From: Hysterangium stoloniferum
Lineage: Eukaryota; Basidiomycota; Agaricomycetes; Hysterangiales; Hysterangiaceae
NCBI GenBank assembly: GCA_015178975.1
Contig: WHVD01000007.1
Span: 310,001 to 374,000 of the forward strand
DNA: 64,000 nucleotides
Direction of reading: 5' to 3'
Of this stretch, positions 44,590-55,069 are shown in pieces. Position 1 is the stretch's first letter. The number at the start of each line of letters is the position of its first letter. The notes below the pieces were generated by a model. It was not told where the DNA came from, did no database searches, and saw nothing but the letters and a program-made list of their open reading frames with translations. A program made the translations under genes and the position numbers.

Positions 44590-45130
44590 CCTAATTTTGA
44601 ATGTTGATATGACATATATGTCCCATTCTTCGTACACTAGGAAGGCAGGGTAGTTGGCATATAATGAGACAGCAGAGACGATCCCTGACCCGACCCCTTC
44701 GTTTTCGGAATCGTTGCAGATAATAAAATGATGTTGACCTGTTCTGGAAGCATGATGATAACTTCCTCCCAAACTACACCACGCTGAATGTAGGACCTTC
44801 AGGAGGGAGATGCTCCGAAATAAAGTTTTAAGCATGAAGGTTGATCACATCCGCATCGCTGAGGTAATGCACTTCATGGAATGCCCCCACTCGTCATCTT
44901 GAATACGTTCCGCACTCTTATACAGCATACTTAGTAGAATCTCCGTTGTCATGGTTAGGCATGGCATATCTGGATTTATCTGCAGAATATCAAAAAAGTG
45001 TCAAATCAGTATCGTTTCTACACTGACTTGAACATCTACTCTCAAAATGCCAACATTTGCTGCGCTGAACATCATTTTGAAGTCTCGGAAATTCTGATTT
45101 GATGGTGCTGGATAGGGGAGGCGTATATGG
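44590..45130 (-). pseudogene. SKI2-type RNA helicase pseudogene fragment
   Basis: Read right to left: SNQNFRDFKMMFSAANVGIL and (R)VDVQ, a clean 48-bp intron 44980-45027, then INPDMPCLTMTTEILLSMLY, a DEVH-box remnant EVHYLSDAD near 44860, [20 protein letters not shown] with LSATIP (motif III SAT, near 44712-44722), and KWDIYVISTFK. This order matches SKI2/SKIV2L, the DExH helicase of the cytoplasmic exosome cofactor Ski complex ([63 protein letters not shown]). Frames shift several times, the region between DEVH and GVVWEE is disturbed, and the rest of the protein is absent. A single-copy host-gene fragment, possibly carried here by recombination. Confidence 0.7.
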
Positions 45131-45589
45131 TCCTGGATTTGCATGACTGCAGGAAATGGATATAGACACAAACAATTTATCTGCACTAGAGGGACCCCAA
45201 GATTTTTGGAGTTGGAAAACCTTTCAGAAAATTTTGCTATTTGCCCAAATTTTCTAAGCATTCTTTGAACTGAAAAATTCTTTGAAAATTTTTAGTTTTA
45301 GTAGGGTTTAATACAAGTCTCAAAAGAGGGGAATAGCAACTCAGTGGGAAATACATGAGGTATTGAAACCATATAACATATGAGAAAGTGGGTACAACAA
45401 AGAAAACGGTAAAATACAAGATGTCTAAAAGAAAATATTGGACACAGTGCACTCACATTTGCAATAGAACCCAAGCAACACAAGACAACAGTCCAGAGGA
45501 TAGGTGCAGAGGAGTACAAAGGCAGGGATGAAGGGGGAAGTAAACAAGAGGTGAATAAGTGACTATGAACACACACACATTATGCGAAT
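45131..45589. other. Unassigned single-copy sequence
   Basis: No gene supported. Minus-strand frames 45237-45452 and 45298-45576 are hydrophobic and pyrimidine-driven, without family resemblance. Could be intron or further decayed sequence of the SKI2 fragment. Confidence 0.25.
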
Positions 45590-47399
45590 AAGGGGGGGGA
45601 ATAGTACTATTACTCTTTAATTAGCTCCCGTTTCGAAATATTTCTAATTTATGTAAAGCTACATAGTTTGAACGAATTCAAGAGCGCATGTAGTCACCTT
45701 TTACCGCACATGTGTGGTTGGCAGCTTCTCGTTAATGCGATACACACGTTGTATGTATTTGTGAGTCCGACGATGGTTTTTATTTCCATAAGGAACGATA
45801 TGGTCGAAAAAACGCTCCAAAGCATTCAAATTTCATGTATTTCATGTGGAGATATGCTCGCATATCGTCTGGACAAATAATATGTCCCTATGACATCAGG
45901 CTAGATTAACCGAGGTAAGAATTTTGAGCTGCGAGACTTAAAACCAGCACTCACTAAAATAATCCTTGTGTCTTGTCAAAGAATCGATAAAAGCATACAG
46001 TATTCAAGAGTACTTGCCAAAAGCTGGATTATGCATTGCACAAACGTGTTCATAAGCATGAATGGCGCTCAGTGCAAACCGAGTGGATATCTGCTTTCAT
46101 ATCAGTTGGAGCATGTCGCATGATGTACAATAACCACCTTTTCTGCCAAAGGTGGGTGGTCCTGAATGTGAAAATGAGACCAGAAAGTATACCGCAACAT
46201 GACTTCAATTCAACTTGGTTCAACCCTGATGTGAACCTTAAGAACGTTCAAAAGAGGTTTGGCCTCCTGAAAAAACACTAGCCATTGGAGAAATCAAGTG
46301 ATTAGTGAGGAGAAAAGATGATGGTTGAAGCAAAGGCACAGATCAAGCTCTAATCATTGGCTGTACAGATCGTGTAGGGATAGTGAAATAAAACTGCTGC
46401 TGCGGAGAGCATGACATAACTTTGAGATGAAAATTCTGAGAAAATAGCGATGATGCTTGCAGGCCCTCCCATCAATTATAATGTATGCAAGGCAGGCCAA
46501 ATATGGTTCCAGCAGGGACGGACCAACGGATATGAGCTTATACGTTGATACATATTCACAGTACTAATTCAGTCTGAACACAAGAATCATGAAAACAATT
46601 GAAGGTGAATGGGTCAACTGGCATAACACCCCCCGGATATGATGGCTCACAATGTTTCATCTGCCTTGACATTGTCGAGTCAAATAGACAAATGCTTGAT
46701 GCATAAAGTGAGCCTGGCGCCAATTAGTTTACTGAGAAAGTCAGGATAATAACAAGACTAGCGTGTAATTAATAGTCACTGAATATTGATTACACACACA
46801 ATTTGTTGATAAAAACCTGACGGAATCGCCACAAAGAAGGATATTCAGGGTTCACGCCCATTAGGATCAGTGATGAATTGTTGGAATGGATTGCTCGTTG
46901 CAATTATGAAAGAATTGAACACGAAGCGCGGATTTCCGTTAAATATCGCCGGAGTCCAAAGCGCCTGGGGCTGTACCCAATAAGCACCGCCATGGATAGG
47001 TCCACTGCGCTGACATATTCTATTCGTGGAGATATCACTTCTGGCGGGAAGGCTGGATTGCCATCAAATATAGCGCTCAAGAACTCGGAAGGTAGCACAA
47101 TGCGTGGTGACTCCCCGTCAATTTATTCTCAGCTGCCATATGTGTCTTCTGCGGGAGATGATCTGATGAAGTGGAAGGAATATGTGTAAATATGGTAAGG
47201 TGACTTGAGAATATCCTGGCTGGATTATTCAAGACGGATAAATGTAATTTCAAGTTGGTTACAAGGAAAGGATTGAACGTGTGTATCCTGAGGAGCACTG
47301 TCACAATGCTATGCCATGCCTGGAAATAGACTCTCGGGCTACCTTCAGCTTCGAAAGCGCAGCATTCCCTCCCGGTACGAGTACTACTGCTACCCACGA
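45590..47399 (+). repeat. Shared spacer modules and upstream block (partial fifth unit)
   Basis: Collinear with 62.63-64.0 kb and inverse to 2.0-3.7 kb: the 3' flank module (45595-45760), the block around 46030-46500, the block around 46560-46800, then the upstream block of an EIA-type gene (46860-47399). The copy 45760-45920 has an insertion absent elsewhere. No gene; ORF 46878-47189 crosses the upstream block and is not conserved. Confidence 0.5.
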
Positions 47400-47469
47400 A
47401 TGTCAACGTCCCATGACATAGTTCCGAATGGGGAGGATGTCCTATCCCTCCTTCAAGAGGTTGATTGGC
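47400..47469 (+). pseudogene. Exon 1 stub of a repeat-family gene (EIA-like)
   Basis: MSTSHDIVPNGEDVLSLLQE-VDW in frame with the family start, then a sudden join at about 47469 to antisense exon 5 of copy 12. It is a head-to-tail inversion breakpoint inside exon 1. Confidence 0.6.
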
Positions 47470-48975
47470 ACGCATCGCCTCACAATGTGGAAGAAGACGA
47501 GCCATAATGGGGATTATATTGCGACTGAGCATTGTAGTACACGCAGATTCGATGTCGGAAGATGCAGCTATCAGCTTCAGAGTAACTTTAATTAATTCCT
47601 CGCCTGACGAAAAGAGACAGTAATTTGGAATCCGGCGTGTCAGAATCAGACTGGTATGATATTTTCAAAGGCGAATATTAGGTGATGCTGGCAGGTAAAA
47701 CACTCTCAACATACCGTAGGAGGGGCTCAATTAGCCAAGGGACAACATTCAGTTGTTTGATATGATGCGTGCGAAGCGTGAAGGTTTTCAAGGACCAGAT
47801 ATCATTCGACAGTGAGTGTGATCTGTCACAATTGATATAAAGGGTCAAGGACACCATATCAATGTTTGTATCGTACACCATAGCATTCAATACAACTCCG
47901 GAAAATCTCGAAACCATACATCTTGTTGGATGCAACCCACGAGAAGCCATATAGGAGCTCCATTAAAGCGTCCTCGTTGACGATTTGTCTAGAATGGGGG
48001 TCAGCAGCCGAGTGAGAAGATGTGATCAGGTGACGCACGGTTGGAACCCGAATTCAAAGTAGCCTCTGTGTAATCCTGGTGGTCTTACGACAGAAACATA
48101 CGTCACACCAACACTGACCGCTCACCTATTGTCTCCCCGATCATCCCTCTTCTGGTGGCCACACCATCCCGCTCGCCTATTGTCACTGGGATTGTTCCCC
48201 TTTTTTCGTCTCACTGCCCTGATCGCAATTATTAATTTCCCGTCTCCGCGATCACTTCCCCCTCGAACAACATTTTCCTTGTGCCTTGGTGCCTTTGTTC
48301 TCCGATTGTTCCGCCGGAAGAAGTCCTTTAAGAGAGAATCTTTTAGTATCTACTCTCATAGAAAAAGAACTCACCTATCACTTACTGTCTTACTGTATAT
48401 CGTTACGATTCGCAATCAGATAACATTGTCCTGTCTGTTGCTGAGTGAGGCTGATACCTACAGCCTTACACTATGATGGGAATAAGCTCCCCTCCAAACA
48501 GCTGACGCATGGGGCAAATGTTTTTCATGACATAAACAAGATCGTCAATGAGGAAGGGATGTTGTTTACATGACAAATATAGGGCGATTTGTACGATAAA
48601 TGTTGATGCAACCTGGTGTTTAAGGGTGAGTTGATTACATTGTTATAAGGCAATGACGTAATTGCAGTTGAAGGCCGATCTCTATCTGACCATCGAGCGC
48701 CGGGACACCAATTGAAAAAACCATAAGCTGTCATGAGCTTGGGAACTGTCTTCATTCCTCCGCTGTATATCCCAGACCCCCTTAAGACCACTGACGCATG
48801 TTGTTGAATTCGGAGGAGGGTATATGGGTCTACAAACATTGAGTAAGTATTTCCTGTGACTTTACTGAGTGACGGTGTTGTTTCCCTACTCCATTAAGCC
48901 ATAGTCTCTTGAATTAGTATTCCCAGTCTTTACAGAGTGAGATACTTTTGTAGAAACTCGTCACCGACCTTTTTG
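47470..48975 (-). pseudogene. Repeat-family gene copy 12, exons 2(end)-5, LTR-interrupted
   Basis: Exon 5 fragment (47470-47655), exon 4 (47678-47990, open for 90 codons, YVESVLPAS), exon 3 in two parts around a solo LTR (about 47991-48068 and 48476-48839, FNWCPGARWSDRD) and the end of exon 2 (to about 48975). The remainder of exon 2 and exon 1 are missing; the next sequence is exon 5 of copy 13. Small losses near LNTRLHQ break exon 3. Confidence 0.6.
48069..48470. mobile_element. Solo LTR, 402 bp, in exon 3 of copy 12
   Basis: Starts TGTAATCCTGG and ends CAGCCTTACA, giving the TGTAA...TTACA ends. Flanks CTCTG (48064-48068) and CTATG (48471-48475) are a 5-bp duplication with one difference, and the family exon 3 sequence resumes at once. 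CpG-containing and pyrimidine-rich. LTR family not determined. Confidence 0.65.
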
Positions 48976-48984
48976 TCTTGCCCT

Positions 48985-49675
48985 GGGGTGGAATTCCTCA
49001 ACGCAGTCACCGAGTAATCGATCGTTGATTGAGCCACGCATTGTGTCACAGTGTGGAAGAAGACGAGAAAGAATGGCGATTATATCGAAGTTACGCACCG
49101 TGGTGCACGCGGATTCAATGTCGGAAGATCCAGCTATCAGCTTCAGAGTAACCTCAATTTGTTCCTCGCCTGAACAGAGGAGCCATAAATTTGGACTCGT
49201 GTTGGTCATAATAAGACTAATAGGATATTTTCACCGGAGGATATGAGATGATGCTGGAAGGTAATAAATTGTACCCGTACCGTAGCAGGGGTCGAATGAA
49301 CGAAAAAGCCATATGCAGCTGGTTAATATAATCCGTGCTAAGCATGCTGTCGTCGAAGAAGGTTTTCAGGGCCCAGATATCACGCCACAGCGGACGTGAC
49401 GTGTTTTCATCAATATGAGGTGTCAAGGAAGCTATATCGAGGTTTATATTGTCCACCATAATCTTCAATACATCTTCAGCAATATCTCGAAACCAGGCAT
49501 ATTTGTGCTGTATAGGAGATTAATACAAGGAACGTAGGTGGAATTTTTTCTGTTGCAGTTTTGGTGGGCAGGATGAAATGATGTGATGTCGCAACTCACG
49601 GTTGTAACCAGAATTCAATACAACCTATGATCGCAGTGAGCTCCTCTAGATAAGCTCCTCTAGATACAGTTGACG
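48985..49675 (-). pseudogene. Repeat-family gene copy 13, exons 3(end)-5
   Basis: Exon 5 (48985-49226, LWLLCSGEEQIEVTLKLIAG to NDRLLGD), exon 4 (49290-49560 with NTSRPLWRDIWALKTFFDDS) and the end of exon 3 (to about 49675), which has a duplicated GATAAGCTCCTCTA near 49645. At about 49676 it meets the plus-strand upstream block of copy 14, another inversion junction. Confidence 0.6.
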
Positions 49676-50218
49676 CACGCCTATTAGCATCAGTAATGCA
49701 TTATTGGAATGGATTCCTCGTTCCCATTATGAAAGAATTGAACACGAAGCGCATATTTCCGTTAGATTTAGCCGGAGTCGAAAGCGCCTGGGGCTGTACC
49801 TAATAAGCACTGCCATGGATAGCGTCCACTGCACTTTCATATTTTATGTGTGGCGATGTCACTTCTGACGGAAAGCTAGACTGCCCTGAAAGCTAGCGCT
49901 CAAGAACTCAGAAGGTAGCACAATGCGCGGTGACGGCCCGTCAATTTATTCTCAGCTGCCATGTGTGTTTTCTGCGGGAGATGATCTGACGAAGTGCGAG
50001 GAATATGTGTGAAGATGGTAAGGTAACTTGAGAATATTCTGGCTGCATTATTCAAGAAGGATAGGTGGGACTTCAAGTTGGTTACAAAGAAGGGATTAAA
50101 CGGTGTGTATCCTGTGGAGCACGGCCACAATGCTATGCCTGGAAACCGACTCTCGGGCTAACTTCAGCTTCAAAAGCGCAGCATTGCCTCTCGGTACGAG
50201 TACGGCTGCTACCCACCA
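49676..50218 (+). promoter_or_regulatory. Upstream block of copy 14
   Basis: EIA-type upstream module, almost the same as 46.86-47.4 kb and inverse to 1.95-2.47 kb, ending CTACCCACCA before ATG. Confidence 0.4.
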
Positions 50219-52140
50219 ATGTCGACGTCCAACGAGATAGCTCCGAGTGGGCAGGACGTCCGATCCCTCCTCCAAGAGGTTGACTGGCTACAACCCTTGG
50301 TTTCCCCGGCTATATTGATGATGGAACGCCAGGAGATCGATGATACGGGAATGAGGGAAAGATCCCGGATGAATCTTCGAGAGCGATGTAGCTGTCTCGA
50401 ACATGGGCACTGTTTATATTGCCGAGCACATGATGACGACCAGCACATAGCACTGTCGGAAGAAGACGTGGAGGTTGGTGTGGAGGAATGGGTGCGCGAA
50501 CCAAACATCCATGTTATGGAGACTATTCACTGACCGGATGTTTTCAGTGGCAAGGAGAGAGAAATTGTCATGAGCCACCGAATAATATTCAGATTCGAGG
50601 TAGATTCAAGAACGCCACATCCAAACTGAGCCCATATGGTAGGCGTACCATAGACTTGGGAATCGTCCCATCGCCGGATAGCTCATCTTCAAGTCTGGAA
50701 ATTAGCCCCGGGTATTACTGTGGAGTCGGTTTGGAAAAGGTTGGGAGGAAAGTGCTTTACCTTGCAAAGACAGCTGCACTGATGGCAAAGTTAATGATAT
50801 ACAAGAGAATGGTGTATAAATCCGGCAGTGCCTGTAACAAGTTACTCCACAAGCATCTCACTCTGCCAAGACTGGGAATAATAATTCAAGAGACCATCGA
50901 CTTATTTAGGTGGGCATACCTCACAGCCAAACATTGAATACACACAAAATACTCACGTTTTTCTAGACCCACTTACCCGCGTCAAATTCAAAAACAGGCG
51001 TGGGAGGTCTTAGAGGGGTTCTGGAATTCAAGAGGTATACAGCGGATGACCGAAGATCGCACTGCCAACCTTATGGCATATTTGGGTTCCGCTTTCTACT
51101 GGTGTCCCGGCGCTCGATGGTCAGATGTAGATAGGCCATCAACTGCAATGATGTCATCGCTGTAATCAAATCACCGCTACACACGAATGTGGATGATGTT
51201 GCCTCGACATTTATTTTACAAATCGCACGATATTTGTCAAGCCATCGATGTCCTCTTTGAAGAACTTGTGTATATTGTGCAAAACATCTATCACGTCCGT
51301 CAACTGTCTGTAGAGGAGCTCCCTGCGATCAGATGTTGTATTGAATTGTTGTTACAACCGTGCGTCGCGACATCACATCATTTCTTCCTGCCCACCAAAA
51401 CCACAACAGGGAACATTCCCCGCACCGATTTTCCTTGGATTACTGTCCTATACAGCTTCTCTTATCTTGCATGCGCCAAGATACCTGGTTTCGAGATATT
51501 GCTGGAGATGTATTGAAGGTCATAGTGGCCGACACAAACCTCCATATAGCGTCCTTGGCGTTTCATATTGATAGGGACACAATTGATTCAATGCAGCGTG
51601 ATATCCGGGCTCTGAAAACCTTCTTCGACGACAGCACGCTTCGCAGGGATCATATCGGCCAGCTGAAAGTGGTCTCTTCGCTCATCGAGCCCCTACTAAG
51701 GTATGTTGACAAATCTTTGCCTTCCCGCATCATCTCATATCCACCCATTAAAATATCCTACTAGTCTGATTCTGACACACACGAATTACAATTTCTCGCT
51801 CCTCTTGTCAGGCGGGGAACTAATTAATGTCATTCACAAGCTGATAGCTGCATCTTCTGACATCGAATCTGCGTGTACCACACTCCGCAACCTTGGTATA
51901 AGCGCCATTCTCGCTCGTATTCTTCCACATTGCGACGCAATGCTTGGCTCAATCACCCATCAATGCCTCCGTATCTACATTGAAGAAGTAACCTTGGCGG
52001 CGCACTGCCTCCTTTGTATCATCGCCACACCTTTCGCCGGTGTGTGGGTAACATTCAATTCAAATTCCAGATCAGTGTTGGAGGACCATGAGTGGCCTGC
52101 CGATGCCCCTGTTCCATCCATTCCGCCTGATATATCATGA
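50219..52140 (+). pseudogene. Repeat-family gene copy 14 (EIA front, copy-4-type back), nearly intact
   Basis: Exon 1 is open from MSTSNEIAPSGQDVRSLLQE to VEEW (donor GTGCGC). Exon 2 starts WQGERNCHEPP after TTTTCAG and is open to DLFR. Exon 3 is open to CPGARWSDVDRPSTAMMSSL, then a 10-bp loss creates a stop. A second 5-bp loss near 51245 restores the original frame, so only about 25 codons are affected. Exon 4 (QDTWFRDIAGDVLKVIV) and exon 5 (SLLLSGGELINVIHKLIAAS to PPDIS, TGA at 52138-52140) are open, with the GTATGT donor and CTACTAG acceptor in place. The second-best member after the 5035-7036 gene. Confidence 0.7.
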
Positions 52141-52977
52141 ATTCTCTTTGATAGCACCGACACAATATATCCTAACCAGGAGGAGGATAGTAGTATTACT
52201 CTTGACGTAACTCGCTTTTTGGCAATATTGACAAGTAATTTGAAGTTACATAGTTTGGGCCAATTTAAGAGCGCATATAGCCACTTTGTACCGTCTTTGT
52301 ATGCTTGGTAGCCTTTGTTGATGTTATACTCACCTTGCATATATTCATGAGCCCGAGTAGTCGCAAGAATCACATCAAATTAATCACCGATAATCACTTC
52401 AAATAGAATGCCACTCGGAGGTCTCAAGGAAAACAGTATGTGGGTTAAGATCGCATGAAGCAAGTCATTGAAGAACACCAAGACCACCCGCGACGATCAC
52501 CCACTAATCCATAACGACGATTATCTCGGTCAGTTTCATCTAGTATTCAAAACATATGTTCAATATCCTTATTGGCCATCATGAGGCACAAAAACTTCGA
52601 ATAAAGGAAAGGGGCTGTACAAGGTACACGGATGGCGTTAGGCGTATTCCATAAAGTATTTCTCTCCGTTTAAAACCTTGAGCCGATACGGGAGCGCTTC
52701 GCTCCCATGGGATCCTACTTGAAACAGTCACAATCGGTAATATTCCAAAGAAGGTCAAATGAGCACCCGAAAGCACTTTTGAGAGCGTAGATCTATAACT
52801 GCTGCTTAGCAATACAAGAAAATTGAGAGGAATTTAGATGCCATGATGACTTGATGGCAAACGGTTCTAAATTAGATATAACAAAGCCTTCCGGGAGATA
52901 CACATGTGATGACTGATATGCTGTGACCGCGGCTGGTTTATCCTTCGTCACAAGTGTCATTGCTTTTTGTCGGGTAA
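52141..52977 (-). repeat. 3' flank and long-module start, right block
   Basis: 3' flank module at 52150-52350, then sequence collinear with 18.96-19.75 kb. Conserved minus frames 52579-52812 and 52793-53020 (RQKAMTLVTKDKPAAVTAYQ) may be further exons of the ORF at 52978-53331. Unresolved. Confidence 0.4.
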
Positions 52978-53331
52978 TTATTGAGGTAGGAATATGAAGA
53001 GGAAGAAGCACCAAGGACACGTGATGTCTTGAAGATGGATGATCAAATTGGTATTTGATCTGCCCGGCTCACGGAGGGAAGTCCCCGTAATATAGCTTCC
53101 GCCTCGATATGGTGGAGCGTCTGGAATATCGCCGTCTTCCTCCCAGTGCGCAAACCCATCGCAGTGATGAGTCTTCACTTCGACCAAGTTGTTTCTTGTA
53201 TTTAACTGGAACCTCTTTGAGCACCTAGATGGCTTTTCCTTCCCATTACCGCAAACAAGGAGTAGTGTGAGACATGTAGTCGCCATTATCCAGGTAAATA
53301 CGTCCCTCGGCGTCTGAGCACCGTGTCCCAT
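52978..53331 (-). CDS. ORF with N-terminal hydrophobic segment, right block
   Basis: 117 codons, MGHGAQTPRDVFTWIMATTC, with a hydrophobic run at about 12-30, KPSRCSKRFQLNTRNN and DGFAHWEEDGDIPDAPPYRG. The best conserved of three copies. Function unknown; hydrophobic N-terminus compatible with signal peptide or anchor. Its upstream region is split by a solo LTR at 53393. Confidence 0.37.
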   Translation of the reverse strand: MGHGAQTPRDVFTWIMATTCLTLLLVCGNGKEKPSRCSKRFQLNTRNNLVEVKTHHCDGFAHWEEDGDIPDAPPYRGGSYITGTSLREPGRSNTNLIIHLQDITCPWCFFLFIFLPQ

Positions 53332-53392
53332 ATTTCACCGACCATTGTACGCTTCCTGGAGATTCAGAGTTCTCGTCATTGTGGGGAACTTG

Positions 53393-53736
53393 TGTTGGAA
53401 TGTACATCAAAGACAACAGATTCCGAAGACCACATCTATTTTTAGGACAACAAAGGAATCACGTCACTTGACCAACTTCCCTTTGTTGCACCTTTTTCTT
53501 TGTTCTGCTGCTTATTGTTCTAACTATCTCATTGTTCTACCAAAGATATATAAGCAGTAGATAATAGTTTACTTTACCTCAGTCCATTATACTTCTTATA
53601 CGAGACTGAGGTAAGCTTTCTTTTAGTATACATGGTATGCTTTATTCATGTATTTTATAGATGTTTTAGGTACTTAACCTAGTCCGTTATACTTCTTATA
53701 CGAGACTGAGATGTTTTAGGGTCTTGATTTTTAACA
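53393..53736 (+). mobile_element. Copia-like solo LTR, 344 bp, TSD ACTTG
   Basis: Begins TGTTGGAATGTA and ends TTTTTAACA, with ACTTG at 53388-53392 and 53737-53741. The start TGTTGGAATGTA and the TATATAAGCAGTAG box near 53549 are typical of fungal Ty1/Copia LTRs. Two copies of a CTTCTTATACGAGACTGAG segment lie near 53590 and 53690. The site is empty in both other blocks (about 20158 and 11118), so this insertion is younger than the duplication. Confidence 0.78.
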
Positions 53737-53987
53737 ACTTGCGCAGCCCACAGTACATATTAAAATATATAACTTGGCGTGTATCTATGAGTGAACTCCT
53801 GGGGATTATATGTATTTACAGGAAGAAAGTCTTGGAAGGGATGACAGAGATATTACCCAAAGCTATGTTAAGTATATTCGAAGGTATCCGATAAAAGTGT
53901 TAGGTATCAGGTCGGTGTCAAGTTACTAGGTATAAATAGACCCAATCTGAACCCCGTTAGGATCTGAACTATCCACCCAACGTTTTA

Positions 53988-54353
53988 TGAAAGGGTGCTT
54001 ATGTGGTACCTGTTTGGTCCTATGCCTGTCCTACAGCTTGATTATGGCTGAAGAGATGGGTCTCCGTAAGGTTCTACAATATTGTACTCCTATGGATCGT
54101 TCTGAGACAATCATCGCGCGAGGGGAGTACAGCGACAATTGAAAAATCGATCGTTGAGTGTTTAATGCTTAGTCTCGTTCTTAACGGCTCTAACACATTT
54201 AAACGACTCCATCAGGCTAATGGTACCGACCACTTCACAATGAATTCAACGTCGACACTCACTCATCTCTGTCCAGGTGGTGGAGACAGCCACACGCTGG
54301 CGACCAAACACCCATGTAGGGAGGTATTCCTCTTCTATTTCCCGGAGTCATAG
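53988..54353 (+). pseudogene. RAD54/SNF2-like helicase motif fragment, right block
   Basis: Same fragment as 10439-10858 and 20407-20823, with MAEEMGLRKVLQ near 54040 and the TIEK stretch near 54135-54165. The 5' part is shortened by about 80 bp and the GxGK Gly is Arg here. Broken. Confidence 0.45.
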
Positions 54354-54757
54354 GTCGATTTAGACTCTCGTATTATCTAATGTCATCAGCTGTAAAGGCA
54401 CACCTGGTCAACTCGCTCCGGTACAAAACCAGGAGCCACTCTTTAATTGTCAAATATGTAAATACACACTGCGGGTCAGGCACGTCAAGTTAGATACCCA
54501 GCCGTCAATGTCTCGACTTGTACGTAATAATATATGTAATTATGTACTAATCCACACATACCAGCCATCTTCAAAGCATTAAAATATATTCACTTCGCAA
54601 ATATATTAAAAGAATTAGTGCGATATATGGCTTTCGCATCATGACCTGTGCCGGTCCAGGAGGGAAACAGGGAGCATAACCATGACAAAATCCAATCATA
54701 TCAGGGCTTCCATACGATCGATGTCCAGACTGCGGGTAGAAGACAGATAACTACAAC
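54354..54757. repeat. AT-rich conserved spacer, right block
   Basis: Third copy of the spacer at 10040-10438 and 20824-21229; no gene. Confidence 0.3.
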
Positions 54758-55069
54758 TCAACCTGGCAACCGCAGGAGCGTAGCACTGATTGTAACTTGG
54801 CCTGCGACGTGTCCATTGATGTGACTACTGCTCAACGTGGTTGAGTGAAAACGGGCGGGGGGGACGAAGATGTGAGGTGGTGCACTTGTGTGGGGGTGAG
54901 CGCCGGCCGCGGCTTCCCATCCTGCGTAGAAGTCAGGATCGTGAGGCCGCCCGAATACGAGGGTTGAAGATAGCTTTGCATTGCCAGTGTACTCGTCCGT
55001 TGCCACAGGACGACTAGTGAAAGTAATAGAAGAACAAGACCAATTACAGCTTGCTGTCACTATCCTCAT
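54758..55069 (-). CDS. Conserved 103-codon ORF, right block
   Basis: Same length and ends as 21230-21541; contains PHDPDFYAGWEAAAGAHPHT and ends HVAGQVTISATLLRLPG. Unknown. Confidence 0.32.
   Translation of the reverse strand: MRIVTASCNWSCSSITFTSRPVATDEYTGNAKLSSTLVFGRPHDPDFYAGWEAAAGAHPHTSAPPHIFVPPARFHSTTLSSSHINGHVAGQVTISATLLRLPG

Noticed and set aside
44491-44835. 114-codon ORF as an independent membrane protein
   Set aside because: It overlaps the SKI2-like segments in a mixture of frames; the recognisable helicase landmarks explain the region better.
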